A DNA stretch of 6,989 nucleotides from Victivallales bacterium (GCA_029934175.1 JAOZMT010000109.1:1-6989), one strand, 5' to 3'; positions 1 through 5,912 are shown, counted from the stretch's first letter. Notes: a model not told the origin generated them from the letters alone. Made by a program: numbers and translations.

Positions 1-1
1 A

Positions 2-130
2 ATTAATTTTTTAGTTAATGTAAAAAGAGTCATTGGAGAGCAAAAAATTGATTTAGTTATTGACAGAGGGACAAAGAGATTGATAGATAAAAAAGCTATA
101 GAGACAGGTGTTTTATTATGGAAGAGCTGA
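2..130 (+). CDS. mntA: MNT-domain nucleotidyltransferase, C-terminal part (putative MntA antitoxin)
   Basis: Only the last 42 codons are visible; the start lies before the window. The open frame from base 2 contains the segment QKIDLVIDRGTKRLIDKKAI and ends in a TGA at 128-130. The KIDLVI strand followed by a short helix and 'AIETGVLL' is the usual ending of minimal nucleotidyltransferases (MNT), where the Asp of KIDLVI is the third metal-binding carboxylate. The stop lies 13 bases inside the next gene, which encodes a HEPN protein. That order and overlap are typical of MntA-HepT pairs, in which MntA AMPylates and so neutralises the HepT RNase. The diagnostic GSx10DxD motif would be upstream and cannot be seen, so the call rests on the tail and the neighbour. 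Confidence 0.72.
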   Translation: MNFLVNVKRVIGEQKIDLVIDRGTKRLIDKKAIETGVLLWKS

Positions 131-573
131 AAAATAGTATTAAAACGATAGAATATCTAATTTTAAGTTGTAATAAAGATTATGAATTATTAAAAAATGA
201 AGATATTAATAGAGATTGGTTTGATAATTATGATAATCAGCGTATTGTTAATAGTTTTTTATTTAATTTTATTAAAATTCAAGATAAAATGGGAGGGAAA
301 CTTTTTAAAAGTCTCCTCTATGCATTAAAAGAAATTGATGATTTTTCTTTACCAATGCTTGATGTATTACATATAATGGAAAAACTTAAAATTATAAAAG
401 ATTGTAGTGAATGGGAAAAATTGAGAGAAATACGAAATGCTATTACTCATGAATATCCTTTTGATGTAGAAGAAAGAATTGATAATATAAACTTAACTAT
501 TAACGGATATATGATATTATCAGAATTATTTAAAAATATAAAATATTATTTAAATACTAAAATAACTATTTAA
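118..573 (+). CDS. hepT: HEPN-domain RNase toxin, HepT-like
   Basis: This 151-residue, mostly helical protein matches HEPN toxins of MntA-HepT systems. The sequence REIRNAITHEYP holds the complete R-x4-H-x-Y motif: R106 and H111 are the expected catalytic pair, and Y113 is the position modified by MntA with AMP in studied systems. No signal peptide or membrane segment is seen, so it should act in the cytoplasm on RNA. The ATG at 118 overlaps the preceding MNT frame by 13 bases. No strong Shine-Dalgarno sequence precedes it, so translation is probably coupled to the antitoxin. It ends 16 bases before the sugar nucleotidyltransferase gene, inside what otherwise looks like one transcription unit. 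The family call is firm; RNase activity is inferred from the family. Confidence 0.85.
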   Translation: MEELKNSIKTIEYLILSCNKDYELLKNEDINRDWFDNYDNQRIVNSFLFNFIKIQDKMGGKLFKSLLYALKEIDDFSLPMLDVLHIMEKLKIIKDCSEWEKLREIRNAITHEYPFDVEERIDNINLTINGYMILSELFKNIKYYLNTKITI

Positions 574-589
574 TAAAGGAGATAGGTAA

Positions 590-1633
590 ATGTTAGCAAA
601 AATAGAAGATTTATTTATAAAATCAACAGATACCATTTTAATGGCGTTAAAAGTTATTGATAAAGCTGGACAAAATGGGACAAAAGTTGCTTTTGTTGTG
701 GATAAATCAAAAAAGTTACTTGGAATTGTAAATGATGGAGATATTAGAAGAGCGTTATTAAAGAATCCTACTCTTGAACAATCAGTGTCTAGTATAATGA
801 TGAAAAATTTTATTTCTGTATCTGAAAATTCATCAAGAACTGCTGTATTAGATAAAATGAAATCTTTAGCAATAAATCAAATTCCAGAATTGGATGAAAA
901 TGGTGTAGTTGTAGGACTACATTTGTTAAGAGATTTTGTAGATACAAACCCGTTACCGAATGTTGCCATTGTTATGGCAGGAGGAAAAGGGACAAGGCTT
1001 TATCCTTTAACAGAAAATTTACCAAAACCAATGATTAAGGTTGCAGGAGTTCCTATTTTGGAACATATTATACATCATTTGGTAGGAAGTGGTATCAAAA
1101 AAATATATTTATCTGTAAATTTTATGTCTGAAATTATAGAAGATTATTTTAAAGATGGATCTAGTTTTGGTTGTTCTATTGATTATCTTAGAGAAACAAA
1201 GCCTTTAGGAACTGCTGGGGCTTTAAGTTTATTGCCCAAATTAAATGAAAATTTTTTATTAATGAATGGAGATTTAATAACACAATTTGATGTTAGAACT
1301 ATTTTAAACTCTCATAAAAAAAATAAAAATATTGTAACTATTGGAACTTATGATCATTTGACAAAAATTCCTTACGGTGTATTAAAAGTTAATAAAGAAG
1401 AAGTTTTAGAAATAAAAGAAAAACCAGAATTGCATAATTTAGTCAATGCTGGGATATATATTTTAAATCCACAAATCTTACAAACTATTCCAAAAAATCA
1501 AATTTATTTTGCGACAGATATTATAAATAATTGTTTTTCGAAAAATGAAAAAGTGGGATATCATCTTTTAGAAGATGACTGGATTGATGTTGGTGAACAT
1601 AAACAATTAGAAAATGCTAGGGGCGGAAGTTGA
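590..1633 (+). CDS. ptmE: CBS-domain sugar-1-phosphate nucleotidyltransferase (PtmE-like, probable GlcN-1-P guanylyltransferase)
   Basis: The 347-residue protein has two CBS motifs (about residues 5-60 and 65-118) followed by an NTP-transferase domain (about 123-345). The second domain shows the nucleotide-binding loop MAGGKGTRLYPLTENLPKPM (129-148), then GTAGAL (207-212), the metal-binding NGD (226-228), EKPE (277-280), NAGIYIL (287-293) and WIDVG (331-335). In Campylobacter, PtmE with this architecture makes GDP-glucosamine from GTP and glucosamine-1-phosphate, an early step of legionaminic acid synthesis. That substrate is inferred from architecture and neighbours; other NDP-hexose synthetases share the same fold. 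The CBS pair may bind adenine nucleotides and adjust activity. A clear AAAGGAG at 575-581, 8 bases before ATG 590, supports the start. The gene's TGA overlaps the TTG start of the acetyltransferase. Confidence 0.88.
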   Translation: MLAKIEDLFIKSTDTILMALKVIDKAGQNGTKVAFVVDKSKKLLGIVNDGDIRRALLKNPTLEQSVSSIMMKNFISVSENSSRTAVLDKMKSLAINQIPELDENGVVVGLHLLRDFVDTNPLPNVAIVMAGGKGTRLYPLTENLPKPMIKVAGVPILEHIIHHLVGSGIKKIYLSVNFMSEIIEDYFKDGSSFGCSIDYLRETKPLGTAGALSLLPKLNENFLLMNGDLITQFDVRTILNSHKKNKNIVTIGTYDHLTKIPYGVLKVNKEEVLEIKEKPELHNLVNAGIYILNPQILQTIPKNQIYFATDIINNCFSKNEKVGYHLLEDDWIDVGEHKQLENARGGS

Positions 1634-2238
1634 CAGATTTAATTATTATTGGAGGCGGAGAGCATAGCAATGTTATTTTATCTGCTCTTTCAGATAAATA
1701 TAATCTTTTAGGTTATGTAGATAATTATGAGTCTTTGAGCCAATGTAAATATCTTGGAAAAGATGAAGTCATACAGGAAATAATGCAATTAACTCCTAAT
1801 GTCAAATTGATTTTTGGAATGGGGAATTTATCTCTTCGAAAAGAAATCGTAGAAAAATATCATTTAGGAATTGAAGTTTTTACATCAATAATTCATTCGA
1901 GTGCAATAGTTTCAAAAACTGCACAAATCGCATCGGGAACTTTTATTGGTGCTGGGGCAATTGTTCAACCAAATGTGAAAACAGGAGTTCATTCAATTAT
2001 AAATAGTGGAGTTATAGTAGAACATGATTGTGAAATTGCCGATTACACTCATATTGCACCTGGGACGGTATTAGGAGGAGGGTGTGTTATAGGAGAACAT
2101 TCATTTATAGGATTAGGTTCAAGAATAAATGATCATTTAAAAATTGGCGAAAATGTAATTGTTGGTTCTGGTAGTGTTATAATAAAAAATATAGATAATA
2201 ATTTAAAAGTTGCTGGAGTCCCTGCAAAAAAAATATAA
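1630..2238 (+). CDS. neuD: NeuD/PglD/LegH-type sugar O- or N-acetyltransferase
   Basis: The 202-residue protein has the two-part NeuD/PglD layout. An N-terminal Rossmann-like substrate-binding domain (DLIIIGGGEHSNVILSALS, residues 3-21) is followed by a left-handed beta-helix of hexapeptide repeats (about 88-185) and the usual ending VAGVPAKKI. The acetyl-CoA-dependent catalytic His is H132 in VIVEHDCEIADYTHIAPG, matching the general-base His of PglD. In a legionaminic acid pathway it would be LegH, acetylating the 4-amino group of the GDP-linked sugar; a NeuD-like O-acetylation role is the alternative. The start is a TTG at 1630, overlapping the previous stop as TTGA. An in-frame TAG at 1618-1620 rules out a longer protein, and AGGGGCGG at 1619-1626 can serve as ribosome binding site. 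Confidence 0.88.
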   Translation: MTDLIIIGGGEHSNVILSALSDKYNLLGYVDNYESLSQCKYLGKDEVIQEIMQLTPNVKLIFGMGNLSLRKEIVEKYHLGIEVFTSIIHSSAIVSKTAQIASGTFIGAGAIVQPNVKTGVHSIINSGVIVEHDCEIADYTHIAPGTVLGGGCVIGEHSFIGLGSRINDHLKIGENVIVGSGSVIIKNIDNNLKVAGVPAKKI

Positions 2239-2239
2239 A

Positions 2240-3244
2240 ATGACACCTAAAAAAGTATATATCATAGCAGAAGCTGGAGTAAATCATAATGGTTCTTTGA
2301 AATTAGCAAAACAACTTATTGATATTGCGAGTTGTGCAGGTATTGATGCTGTTAAATTTCAATCGTTTAAAGCTAGTAATTTGGTGAGTGAAAATGCAAA
2401 AAAAGCAGAATATCAAAAAGAAACAACAAATCAGCATGAATCGCAATTTGATATGTTGAAAAAATTGGAATTAAAAAAAGAAACTCATATTGAATTAATA
2501 AACTATGCAAAAGAAAAAAATATAGAATTCTTATCAACTCCTTTTGATTTAGAAAGTATTGACTTGCTTGACGATTTAGGTCTAAATATCTTTAAAATTC
2601 CATCAGGAGAAATAACAAATCTTCCATATTTGAGAAAAATAGGGTCTTTGAAAAAAGAAGTTATTTTATCAACAGGAATGTCAAACTTGCAAGAGATTAA
2701 AGATGCTCTTGGCATTTTAATTGAAAGTGGAACGCAAAAAGATAATATAACAATACTTCATGCAAATACAGAGTATCCGACACCTTATGAAGATGTGAAT
2801 TTGAATGCAATGCGAACAATATCAAAAGAATTTAATATAAAAGTAGGTTATTCTGATCATACATTAGGAATAGAAGTTCCAATTGCAGCAGTTGCAATGG
2901 GGGCAACTATAATTGAAAAACATTTTACAATTGATAAGACATTAGATGGACCAGATCATAAAGCAAGTTTAGATTCTGATGAGTTAAAAGCAATGGTTTG
3001 TGGAATTCGTAATATTGAAAATGCTTTAGGAAATGGAATTAAGCAAGCTAGTAAAAGTGAGAGTAAAAATATTTGCATAGTTCGCAAAAGCATTGTTGCA
3101 TCAAAAGATATAAAAAAAGGTGAAATTTTTACAGAAAAGAATATCACAACCAAAAGACCTGGAAATGGAATCTCTCCTATGAAATGGGATGATATAGTAG
3201 GCTCTATAGCTACAAAAAATTATATCAAAGATGAATTAATATAA
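2240..3244 (+). CDS. neuB: NeuB-family nonulosonic acid synthase (probable legionaminate synthase)
   Basis: NeuB enzymes condense phosphoenolpyruvate with an N-acetyl hexosamine to give a nine-carbon sialic-acid-type sugar. This 334-residue protein has the TIM-barrel domain with YIIAEAGVNHNG (7-18), AVKFQSFKA (37-45), FLSTPFD (97-103), FKIPSGEI (118-125) and the metal-binding histidines H207 (SDHT) and H228 (EKHF). Their 21-residue spacing equals that in meningococcal NeuB. A C-terminal antifreeze-like SAF domain follows (about 282-334), with R306 in KRPGNG at the position of the substrate-binding Arg. The motifs resemble the LegI/NeuB2 group more than Neu5Ac synthases, so 2,4-diacetamido-2,4,6-trideoxymannose is the likelier substrate (inference). 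The ATG at 2240 is chosen, just after the neuD stop. A TTG at 2210 would overlap neuD by 29 bases and add residues the family lacks. No strong Shine-Dalgarno sequence is present. Confidence 0.93.
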   Translation: MTPKKVYIIAEAGVNHNGSLKLAKQLIDIASCAGIDAVKFQSFKASNLVSENAKKAEYQKETTNQHESQFDMLKKLELKKETHIELINYAKEKNIEFLSTPFDLESIDLLDDLGLNIFKIPSGEITNLPYLRKIGSLKKEVILSTGMSNLQEIKDALGILIESGTQKDNITILHANTEYPTPYEDVNLNAMRTISKEFNIKVGYSDHTLGIEVPIAAVAMGATIIEKHFTIDKTLDGPDHKASLDSDELKAMVCGIRNIENALGNGIKQASKSESKNICIVRKSIVASKDIKKGEIFTEKNITTKRPGNGISPMKWDDIVGSIATKNYIKDELI

Positions 3245-3251
3245 AAAATTT

Positions 3252-3270
3252 GTCCACTAATTACATAAAT
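3252..3270 (-). repeat. Repeat A: degenerate 9-base-period repeat (CACGAA type on +)
   Basis: The sequence reads GT CCACTAATT ACATAAAT, two degenerate 9-base units that match the better-preserved repeat B (CCACGAATT ACACTAATT TCACGAAT). It starts 7 bases after the neuB stop and marks the left edge of the toxin-antitoxin block. Strand '-' here means the TTCGTG reading is on the minus strand. On its own it is weak; its position and its match to B carry the call. Confidence 0.5.
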
Positions 3271-3295
3271 AAGTATAAAAACAAGGAGAAAGATT

Positions 3296-3514
3296 ATGAT
3301 TACAGAAGCATATATTGAAAATAATCAAATGAGAGTTATCAATTTCCCAAAAGAGTTTTTGAAAAGTAAGCATTGGAAAATTAATATTGAACCTATTGAA
3401 GAAATTAAAGATGATTTTAAGAATTTATCAAATAAAACATCAGGAATTCTTATTGGAAAGAATATAGACCCAATTAAATGGCAGGAGGAGATTAGAAATG
3501 AATGGGAAAGGTAA
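3296..3514 (+). CDS. VapB-like antitoxin of PIN module 1
   Basis: This is a small 72-residue protein. The N-terminal part (1-37) looks like the short beta-rich DNA-binding or dimerisation domain of AbrB/AF2212-like antitoxins (fold uncertain). The tail, TSGILIGKNIDPIKWQEEIR followed by NEWER, resembles VapB segments that wrap around a PIN toxin. AAGGAG at 3283-3288, 7 bases before the ATG, supports the start. Its stop lies 17 bases inside the toxin gene, the tight antitoxin-first arrangement of vapBC operons. The first 33 residues match those of the second antitoxin downstream at 30 positions, while the C-terminal halves are unrelated. Antitoxins of this type usually repress their own operon; no operator was recognised here. 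It sits between neuB and neuC and has no evident role in sugar synthesis. Confidence 0.78.
   Translation: MITEAYIENNQMRVINFPKEFLKSKHWKINIEPIEEIKDDFKNLSNKTSGILIGKNIDPIKWQEEIRNEWER
3483..3490 (+). promoter_or_regulatory. Ribosome binding site of PIN toxin 1, inside the antitoxin gene
   Basis: AGGAGGAG lies 7 bases before the toxin ATG at 3498 and codes for antitoxin residues around QEE. It is the strongest Shine-Dalgarno sequence in the window and fixes the toxin start within the antitoxin frame. Confidence 0.7.
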
Positions 3515-3878
3515 AAAATATTTAATAGATTCAAACATTTTCATATATCATTTAAATAAAGATAAAATTGCTACAGATTTTTTACTAAATAATGTTGAAG
3601 TTTCAGCCATCTCTAGAATAACATTTATAGAAGTCTTATCTTTTAATTTTTCTTCAAAAGAGGAAGAAATTGTTCGTGACTATCTCAATAATTTTATGAT
3701 TATAGATACTGATGAAGAAATTTCATTGCAGGCTGTTAAAAATAGGAATATTAAAAAGATTAAACTTCCTGATAATATAATTTCTGCAACAGCTCAACTT
3801 AATGATTTAATATTAGTAACAAGAAACACTAAAGATTTTAAATACATTCATGTTGATGTTTTAAATCCTTTTGAATAA
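3498..3878 (+). CDS. vapC: PIN-domain RNase toxin 1 (VapC-like)
   Basis: The 126-residue protein is a complete PIN domain. The acidic metal-binding residues are D11 in YLIDSNIFIYHL, E45 in FIEVLSF, D92 in KLPDNIISATA and D113 in LVTRNTKDF. PIN toxins cleave structured RNAs, often tRNA or rRNA, and are held inactive by the antitoxin tail. The 'YLIDSNIFIYHL' opening and 'ILVTRNTKDF' ending are typical of VapC-like proteins of about 125-135 residues, so the length is normal. The start at 3498 follows a strong internal Shine-Dalgarno sequence and overlaps the antitoxin by 17 bases. Repeat B begins 12 bases after the stop. The gene appears intact and likely functional; its target RNA cannot be told from sequence. 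Confidence 0.88.
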   Translation: MNGKGKKYLIDSNIFIYHLNKDKIATDFLLNNVEVSAISRITFIEVLSFNFSSKEEEIVRDYLNNFMIIDTDEEISLQAVKNRNIKKIKLPDNIISATAQLNDLILVTRNTKDFKYIHVDVLNPFE

Positions 3879-3890
3879 GATTTATAAAAA

Positions 3891-3918
3891 GTCCACGAAT
3901 TACACTAATTTCACGAAT
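3891..3918 (-). repeat. Repeat B: three 9-base units of the CACGAA type
   Basis: After GT, the sequence is CCACGAATT, ACACTAATT, TCACGAAT; the CAC cores start at 3894, 3903 and 3912, exactly 9 bases apart. Its reverse complement carries TTCGTG cores. It follows PIN toxin 1 and forms an imperfect inverted repeat with repeat C (21 of 28 bases match). It has the same direction as repeat A, so A and B bracket module 1 as direct repeats. Confidence 0.75.
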
Positions 3919-3929
3919 AGATTTTATTC

Positions 3930-3952
3930 TTTTTTGCGAACTTTGCAAAAAA
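3930..3952. other. Small hairpin with T and A tracts
   Basis: TTTTTTGC (3930-3937) pairs perfectly with GCAAAAAA (3945-3952) around a 7-base loop. Only two of the eight pairs are G-C, so the stem is weak. Followed by A-rich sequence on the + strand and preceded by T-rich sequence, it might act as a weak terminator in either direction. It also resembles a TTTGCGAAC/TTTGCAA tandem unit, so it may simply be another short repeat. Confidence 0.3.
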
Positions 3953-4014
3953 ATATGAAACAAATATAGAAATTTTCTTTTTATGATAGCAAAATAAAAA
4001 CTTTAGATTTAAAA

Positions 4015-4042
4015 ATTAGTGTCATAAGTGAAATTAGTGGAT
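4015..4042 (+). repeat. Repeat C: three 9-base units of the TTCGTG type, degenerate
   Basis: The units ATTAGTG, CATAAGTG and AATTAGTG put AGTG cores at 4018, 4027 and 4036, again exactly 9 bases apart, ending GTGGAT. This is the inverted counterpart of repeat B and runs in the same direction as repeat D, so C and D bracket module 2. It ends 28 bases before the antitoxin start. Confidence 0.65.
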
Positions 4043-4070
4043 AGAATTAAAAAAAATTAGGAGTAGAGTT

Positions 4071-4352
4071 ATGATTGCAGAAGCATATATTGAAAATAAT
4101 CAAATGAGAGTTATCAATTTTTCTAAAGAATTTTTGAGCAGTAAACATTGGAAAATTAATATTGAACCTGTAGAAAAAATTAATGATAAAATAGAAGAAC
4201 AAAAGCTTGTTTATACAACAAAAGATCCAATGAAACACTTAACCAAATTAAATTATGAATATGATAAAGACTTATGTGATGATGTTAAACCTTATAGTCA
4301 CATTGATGATAGTGCTAAATATATTCATGATTTAAGAAGAAAAAGAAGATGA
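4071..4352 (+). CDS. Antitoxin of PIN module 2
   Basis: The protein has 93 residues. Residues 1-33 are nearly the same as in the first antitoxin (30 of 33 identical; DNA 91 of 99), including the segment AYIENNQMRVINF. From about residue 38 the two are unrelated. The tail is charged, with 'DDVKPYSHIDDSAKYIHDLR' followed by RKRR, and resembles toxin-binding tails of antitoxins that partner PIN proteins starting 'MIFLDTCVLID'. TAGGAG at 4058-4063, 7 bases before the ATG, supports the start. The stop overlaps the toxin start as ATGA (4349-4352). The shared front presumably carries DNA binding and dimerisation, so the two antitoxins may bind each other's operators or form mixed dimers (inference). 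Confidence 0.76.
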   Translation: MIAEAYIENNQMRVINFSKEFLSSKHWKINIEPVEKINDKIEEQKLVYTTKDPMKHLTKLNYEYDKDLCDDVKPYSHIDDSAKYIHDLRRKRR

Positions 4353-4741
4353 TATTTTTAGAGACTTGTGTTTTAATAGATTATTCTAAGGGAAAAATCT
4401 ATTTAAAAATAAAACAAAATAATTATTGTATTAGTCCTATTGTTCAGCTAGAATTTAAAGCTGGAGCTAGAGACAAAAGAGAACTCAAAAGCATCAATAA
4501 AATTATATCTGAATTTAAACAATTAGATACAGACCAAAATATATTGAATTTAGCAAATGATATAATTGAAAAATATTCATTATCACATGGTATTGGAATA
4601 TATGATGCTATTATTGCATCGACATGTTTAATTTACAAATTGCCTTTATTGACATATAATAAAAAAGATTTTAAATTTATTGAAAATTTGAAATTAATAA
4701 ATTCGAGAAATTCGTGGCTAACCAAAAAAGGTAATGTATGA
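4349..4741 (+). CDS. vapC: PIN-domain toxin 2 (VapC-like) with repeat-derived C-terminus
   Basis: The 130-residue PIN protein opens MIFLETCVLIDYSKGK and shows E35 in QLEFKAGA, D86 in GIYDAIIAS and D107 in LLTYNKKDF, the acidic cluster of VapC RNases. The first catalytic position, normally Asp (LDTxVLID), is Glu here (E5), which may weaken metal binding. It belongs to a different PIN subgroup from toxin 1. Residues 118-124 (NSRNSWL) are encoded by repeat D, and the frame runs on to a TGA at 4739-4741 that overlaps the neuC ATG as ATGA. The native end was probably near 'LKLIN', so the last dozen residues look acquired. The start overlaps the antitoxin stop by 4 bases. The family call is firm; activity is uncertain. 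Confidence 0.85.
   Translation: MIFLETCVLIDYSKGKIYLKIKQNNYCISPIVQLEFKAGARDKRELKSINKIISEFKQLDTDQNILNLANDIIEKYSLSHGIGIYDAIIASTCLIYKLPLLTYNKKDFKFIENLKLINSRNSWLTKKGNV
4700..4720 (+). repeat. Repeat D: TTCGTG-type units inside the end of PIN toxin 2
   Basis: TTCGAG at 4702 and TTCGTG at 4711 are 9 bases apart, within AATTCGAGA AATTCGTGG CTA. The copy runs in the same direction as repeat C and opposite to A and B. It is translated as NSRNSWL near the toxin C-terminus and ends 17 bases before the neuC start, marking the right edge of the toxin-antitoxin block. Confidence 0.65.
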
Positions 4742-5889
4742 GGAAGATTTGTGTTATAACAGGAACAAGAGCTGAGTATGGTTTATTATATTGGCTTATA
4801 AAGATGATTAATGAAGATTCTGATTTAGAATTGCAATTAATTGCAACTGGAATGCATTTATCTCCAGAATTTGGTTTGACTTATCAAGAGATTGAAAAAG
4901 ACTTTAAGATAGATAAGAAAATAGAGATGTTGCTTTCTTCTGATACCGCTATTGGAATTTCAAAATCTATGGGGTTAGCACAAATATCTTTTGCAGAAGT
5001 CTATGATGAATTAAAACCAGATTTGTTAGTCGTTCTAGGAGATAGATATGAGATATTTGCGGCATGTGCAGTTGCACAAATCGCAAATATACCAATTGCT
5101 CATTTACATGGTGGAGAAAAAACAGAAGGTGCTTTTGATGATTCTTTTAGACATTCTATTACAAAAATGTCTCATTTACATTTTGTTGCAACAGAAGAAT
5201 ATAAAAATAGAGTTATTCAGTTAGGTGAACAACCAACTAAAGTATTCAATGTAGGTGGATTAGGAATTGATAATATCAAAAAATTGAAATTATTAAGTAA
5301 AGAAGAGTTTGAAAAGTCTATAGACTTTTCATTAAATAAAAAAAATATATTAGTCACTTTTCATCCAGTAACATTGGAAAATTCTACTGCGAAAAAACAG
5401 TTTCAAGAATTATTAGATGTCATTGATGGGTTAGAAGAAACGAATATAATATTTACAAAAGCTAATAGTGATACAGATGGACGAATTATTAATAAAATGA
5501 TCGATGATTATGTAATTAATAAAAAAAATGCTATTTCATTTACTTCATTAGGTCAGTTAAGGTATCTTTCTGCTTTGCAATTTATGGATGCTGCAGTAGG
5601 TAATTCTTCAAGTGGTCTAGCGGAAGCCCCAAGTTTTAGAATAGGAACTATAAACATTGGAGATAGACAAAAAGGACGAATTAAAGCAGATAGTATAATA
5701 GATTGCGAACCATGCAAAAATGATATAATAAAAGCTTTCTCAAAATTATATTCTGATGATTTTCAAAAGAAATTAAAAAAGATAGAAAATCCTTATGGAA
5801 ATGGTGGAGCATCTGACAAAATATTAGATGTTATAAAAAATATAGATTTTAAAAATATTTTAAAAAAGTCATTCTATGATATAAAATAA
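4738..5889 (+). CDS. neuC: NeuC/LegG-type hydrolysing NDP-N-acetylhexosamine 2-epimerase
   Basis: The 383-residue protein has the GT-B fold motifs of hydrolysing 2-epimerases: GTRAEYG (9-15), GDRYE (101-105), HLHGGEKTEGAFDD (122-135), FHPVT (208-212), GNSSSGLAEAPS (288-299) and NIGDRQKGR (306-314). NeuC turns UDP-GlcNAc into ManNAc and UDP. LegG does the same with the GDP-linked 2,4-diacetamido sugar and feeds the NeuB-type synthase; with a PtmE-like enzyme in this operon the LegG role is favoured (inference). The length is normal for the family. The ATG at 4738 overlaps the PIN toxin 2 stop as ATGA, and AAAGG at 4727-4731 is a modest Shine-Dalgarno sequence, so translation may be partly coupled to the toxin gene. 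A 1.5 kb toxin-antitoxin insertion separates it from neuB. Confidence 0.92.
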   Translation: MRKICVITGTRAEYGLLYWLIKMINEDSDLELQLIATGMHLSPEFGLTYQEIEKDFKIDKKIEMLLSSDTAIGISKSMGLAQISFAEVYDELKPDLLVVLGDRYEIFAACAVAQIANIPIAHLHGGEKTEGAFDDSFRHSITKMSHLHFVATEEYKNRVIQLGEQPTKVFNVGGLGIDNIKKLKLLSKEEFEKSIDFSLNKKNILVTFHPVTLENSTAKKQFQELLDVIDGLEETNIIFTKANSDTDGRIINKMIDDYVINKKNAISFTSLGQLRYLSALQFMDAAVGNSSSGLAEAPSFRIGTINIGDRQKGRIKADSIIDCEPCKNDIIKAFSKLYSDDFQKKLKKIENPYGNGGASDKILDVIKNIDFKNILKKSFYDIK

Positions 5890-5912
5890 GGTTATTAATA
5901 AAAAAAATTAAA

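Larger units (their letters stand above)
3891..4042. repeat. 152-base non-coding element with inverted ends between the two PIN modules
   Basis: The interval starts with repeat B (5' GTCCACGAATT) and ends with repeat C (AATTAGTGGAT 3'), which pair as imperfect inverted repeats at 21 of 28 positions. The AT-rich interior holds an 8-base palindromic stem at 3930-3952 and no convincing reading frame. The layout, short with outward-pointing CCAC...GTGG ends, resembles a miniature inverted-repeat element. No target-site duplication was found on either side. It could instead be two independent repeat copies that happen to face each other. Confidence 0.4.

Noticed and set aside
2210..2239. Upstream TTG start for neuB
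   Set aside because: It would overlap neuD by 29 bases, has no Shine-Dalgarno sequence, and adds residues before the conserved YIIAEAG start that the family lacks.
2503..3153. Minus-strand open frames at 2503-2715 and 2956-3153
   Set aside because: They lie wholly within neuB, have no recognisable motifs, and arise from the skewed codon use of an AT-rich gene.
3325..3534. Minus-strand open frame opposite antitoxin 1
   Set aside because: It mirrors a supported antitoxin gene, has no motif, and the similar frame opposite antitoxin 2 (4047-4238) follows from the shared sequence.
3982..3987. TATGAT as -10 box of a promoter for module 2
   Set aside because: It lies 84 bases or more upstream of the antitoxin with no -35 match, and such hexamers are frequent by chance in sequence this AT-rich.
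3252..4720. CRISPR array
   Set aside because: The repeats are 9-base units in blocks of two or three, degenerate, and separated by genes, not 25-40 base repeats with regular spacers.
3245..4737. Insertion sequence carrying the toxin-antitoxin block
   Set aside because: No transposase gene or clear target-site duplication is visible; only short degenerate repeats mark the ends.
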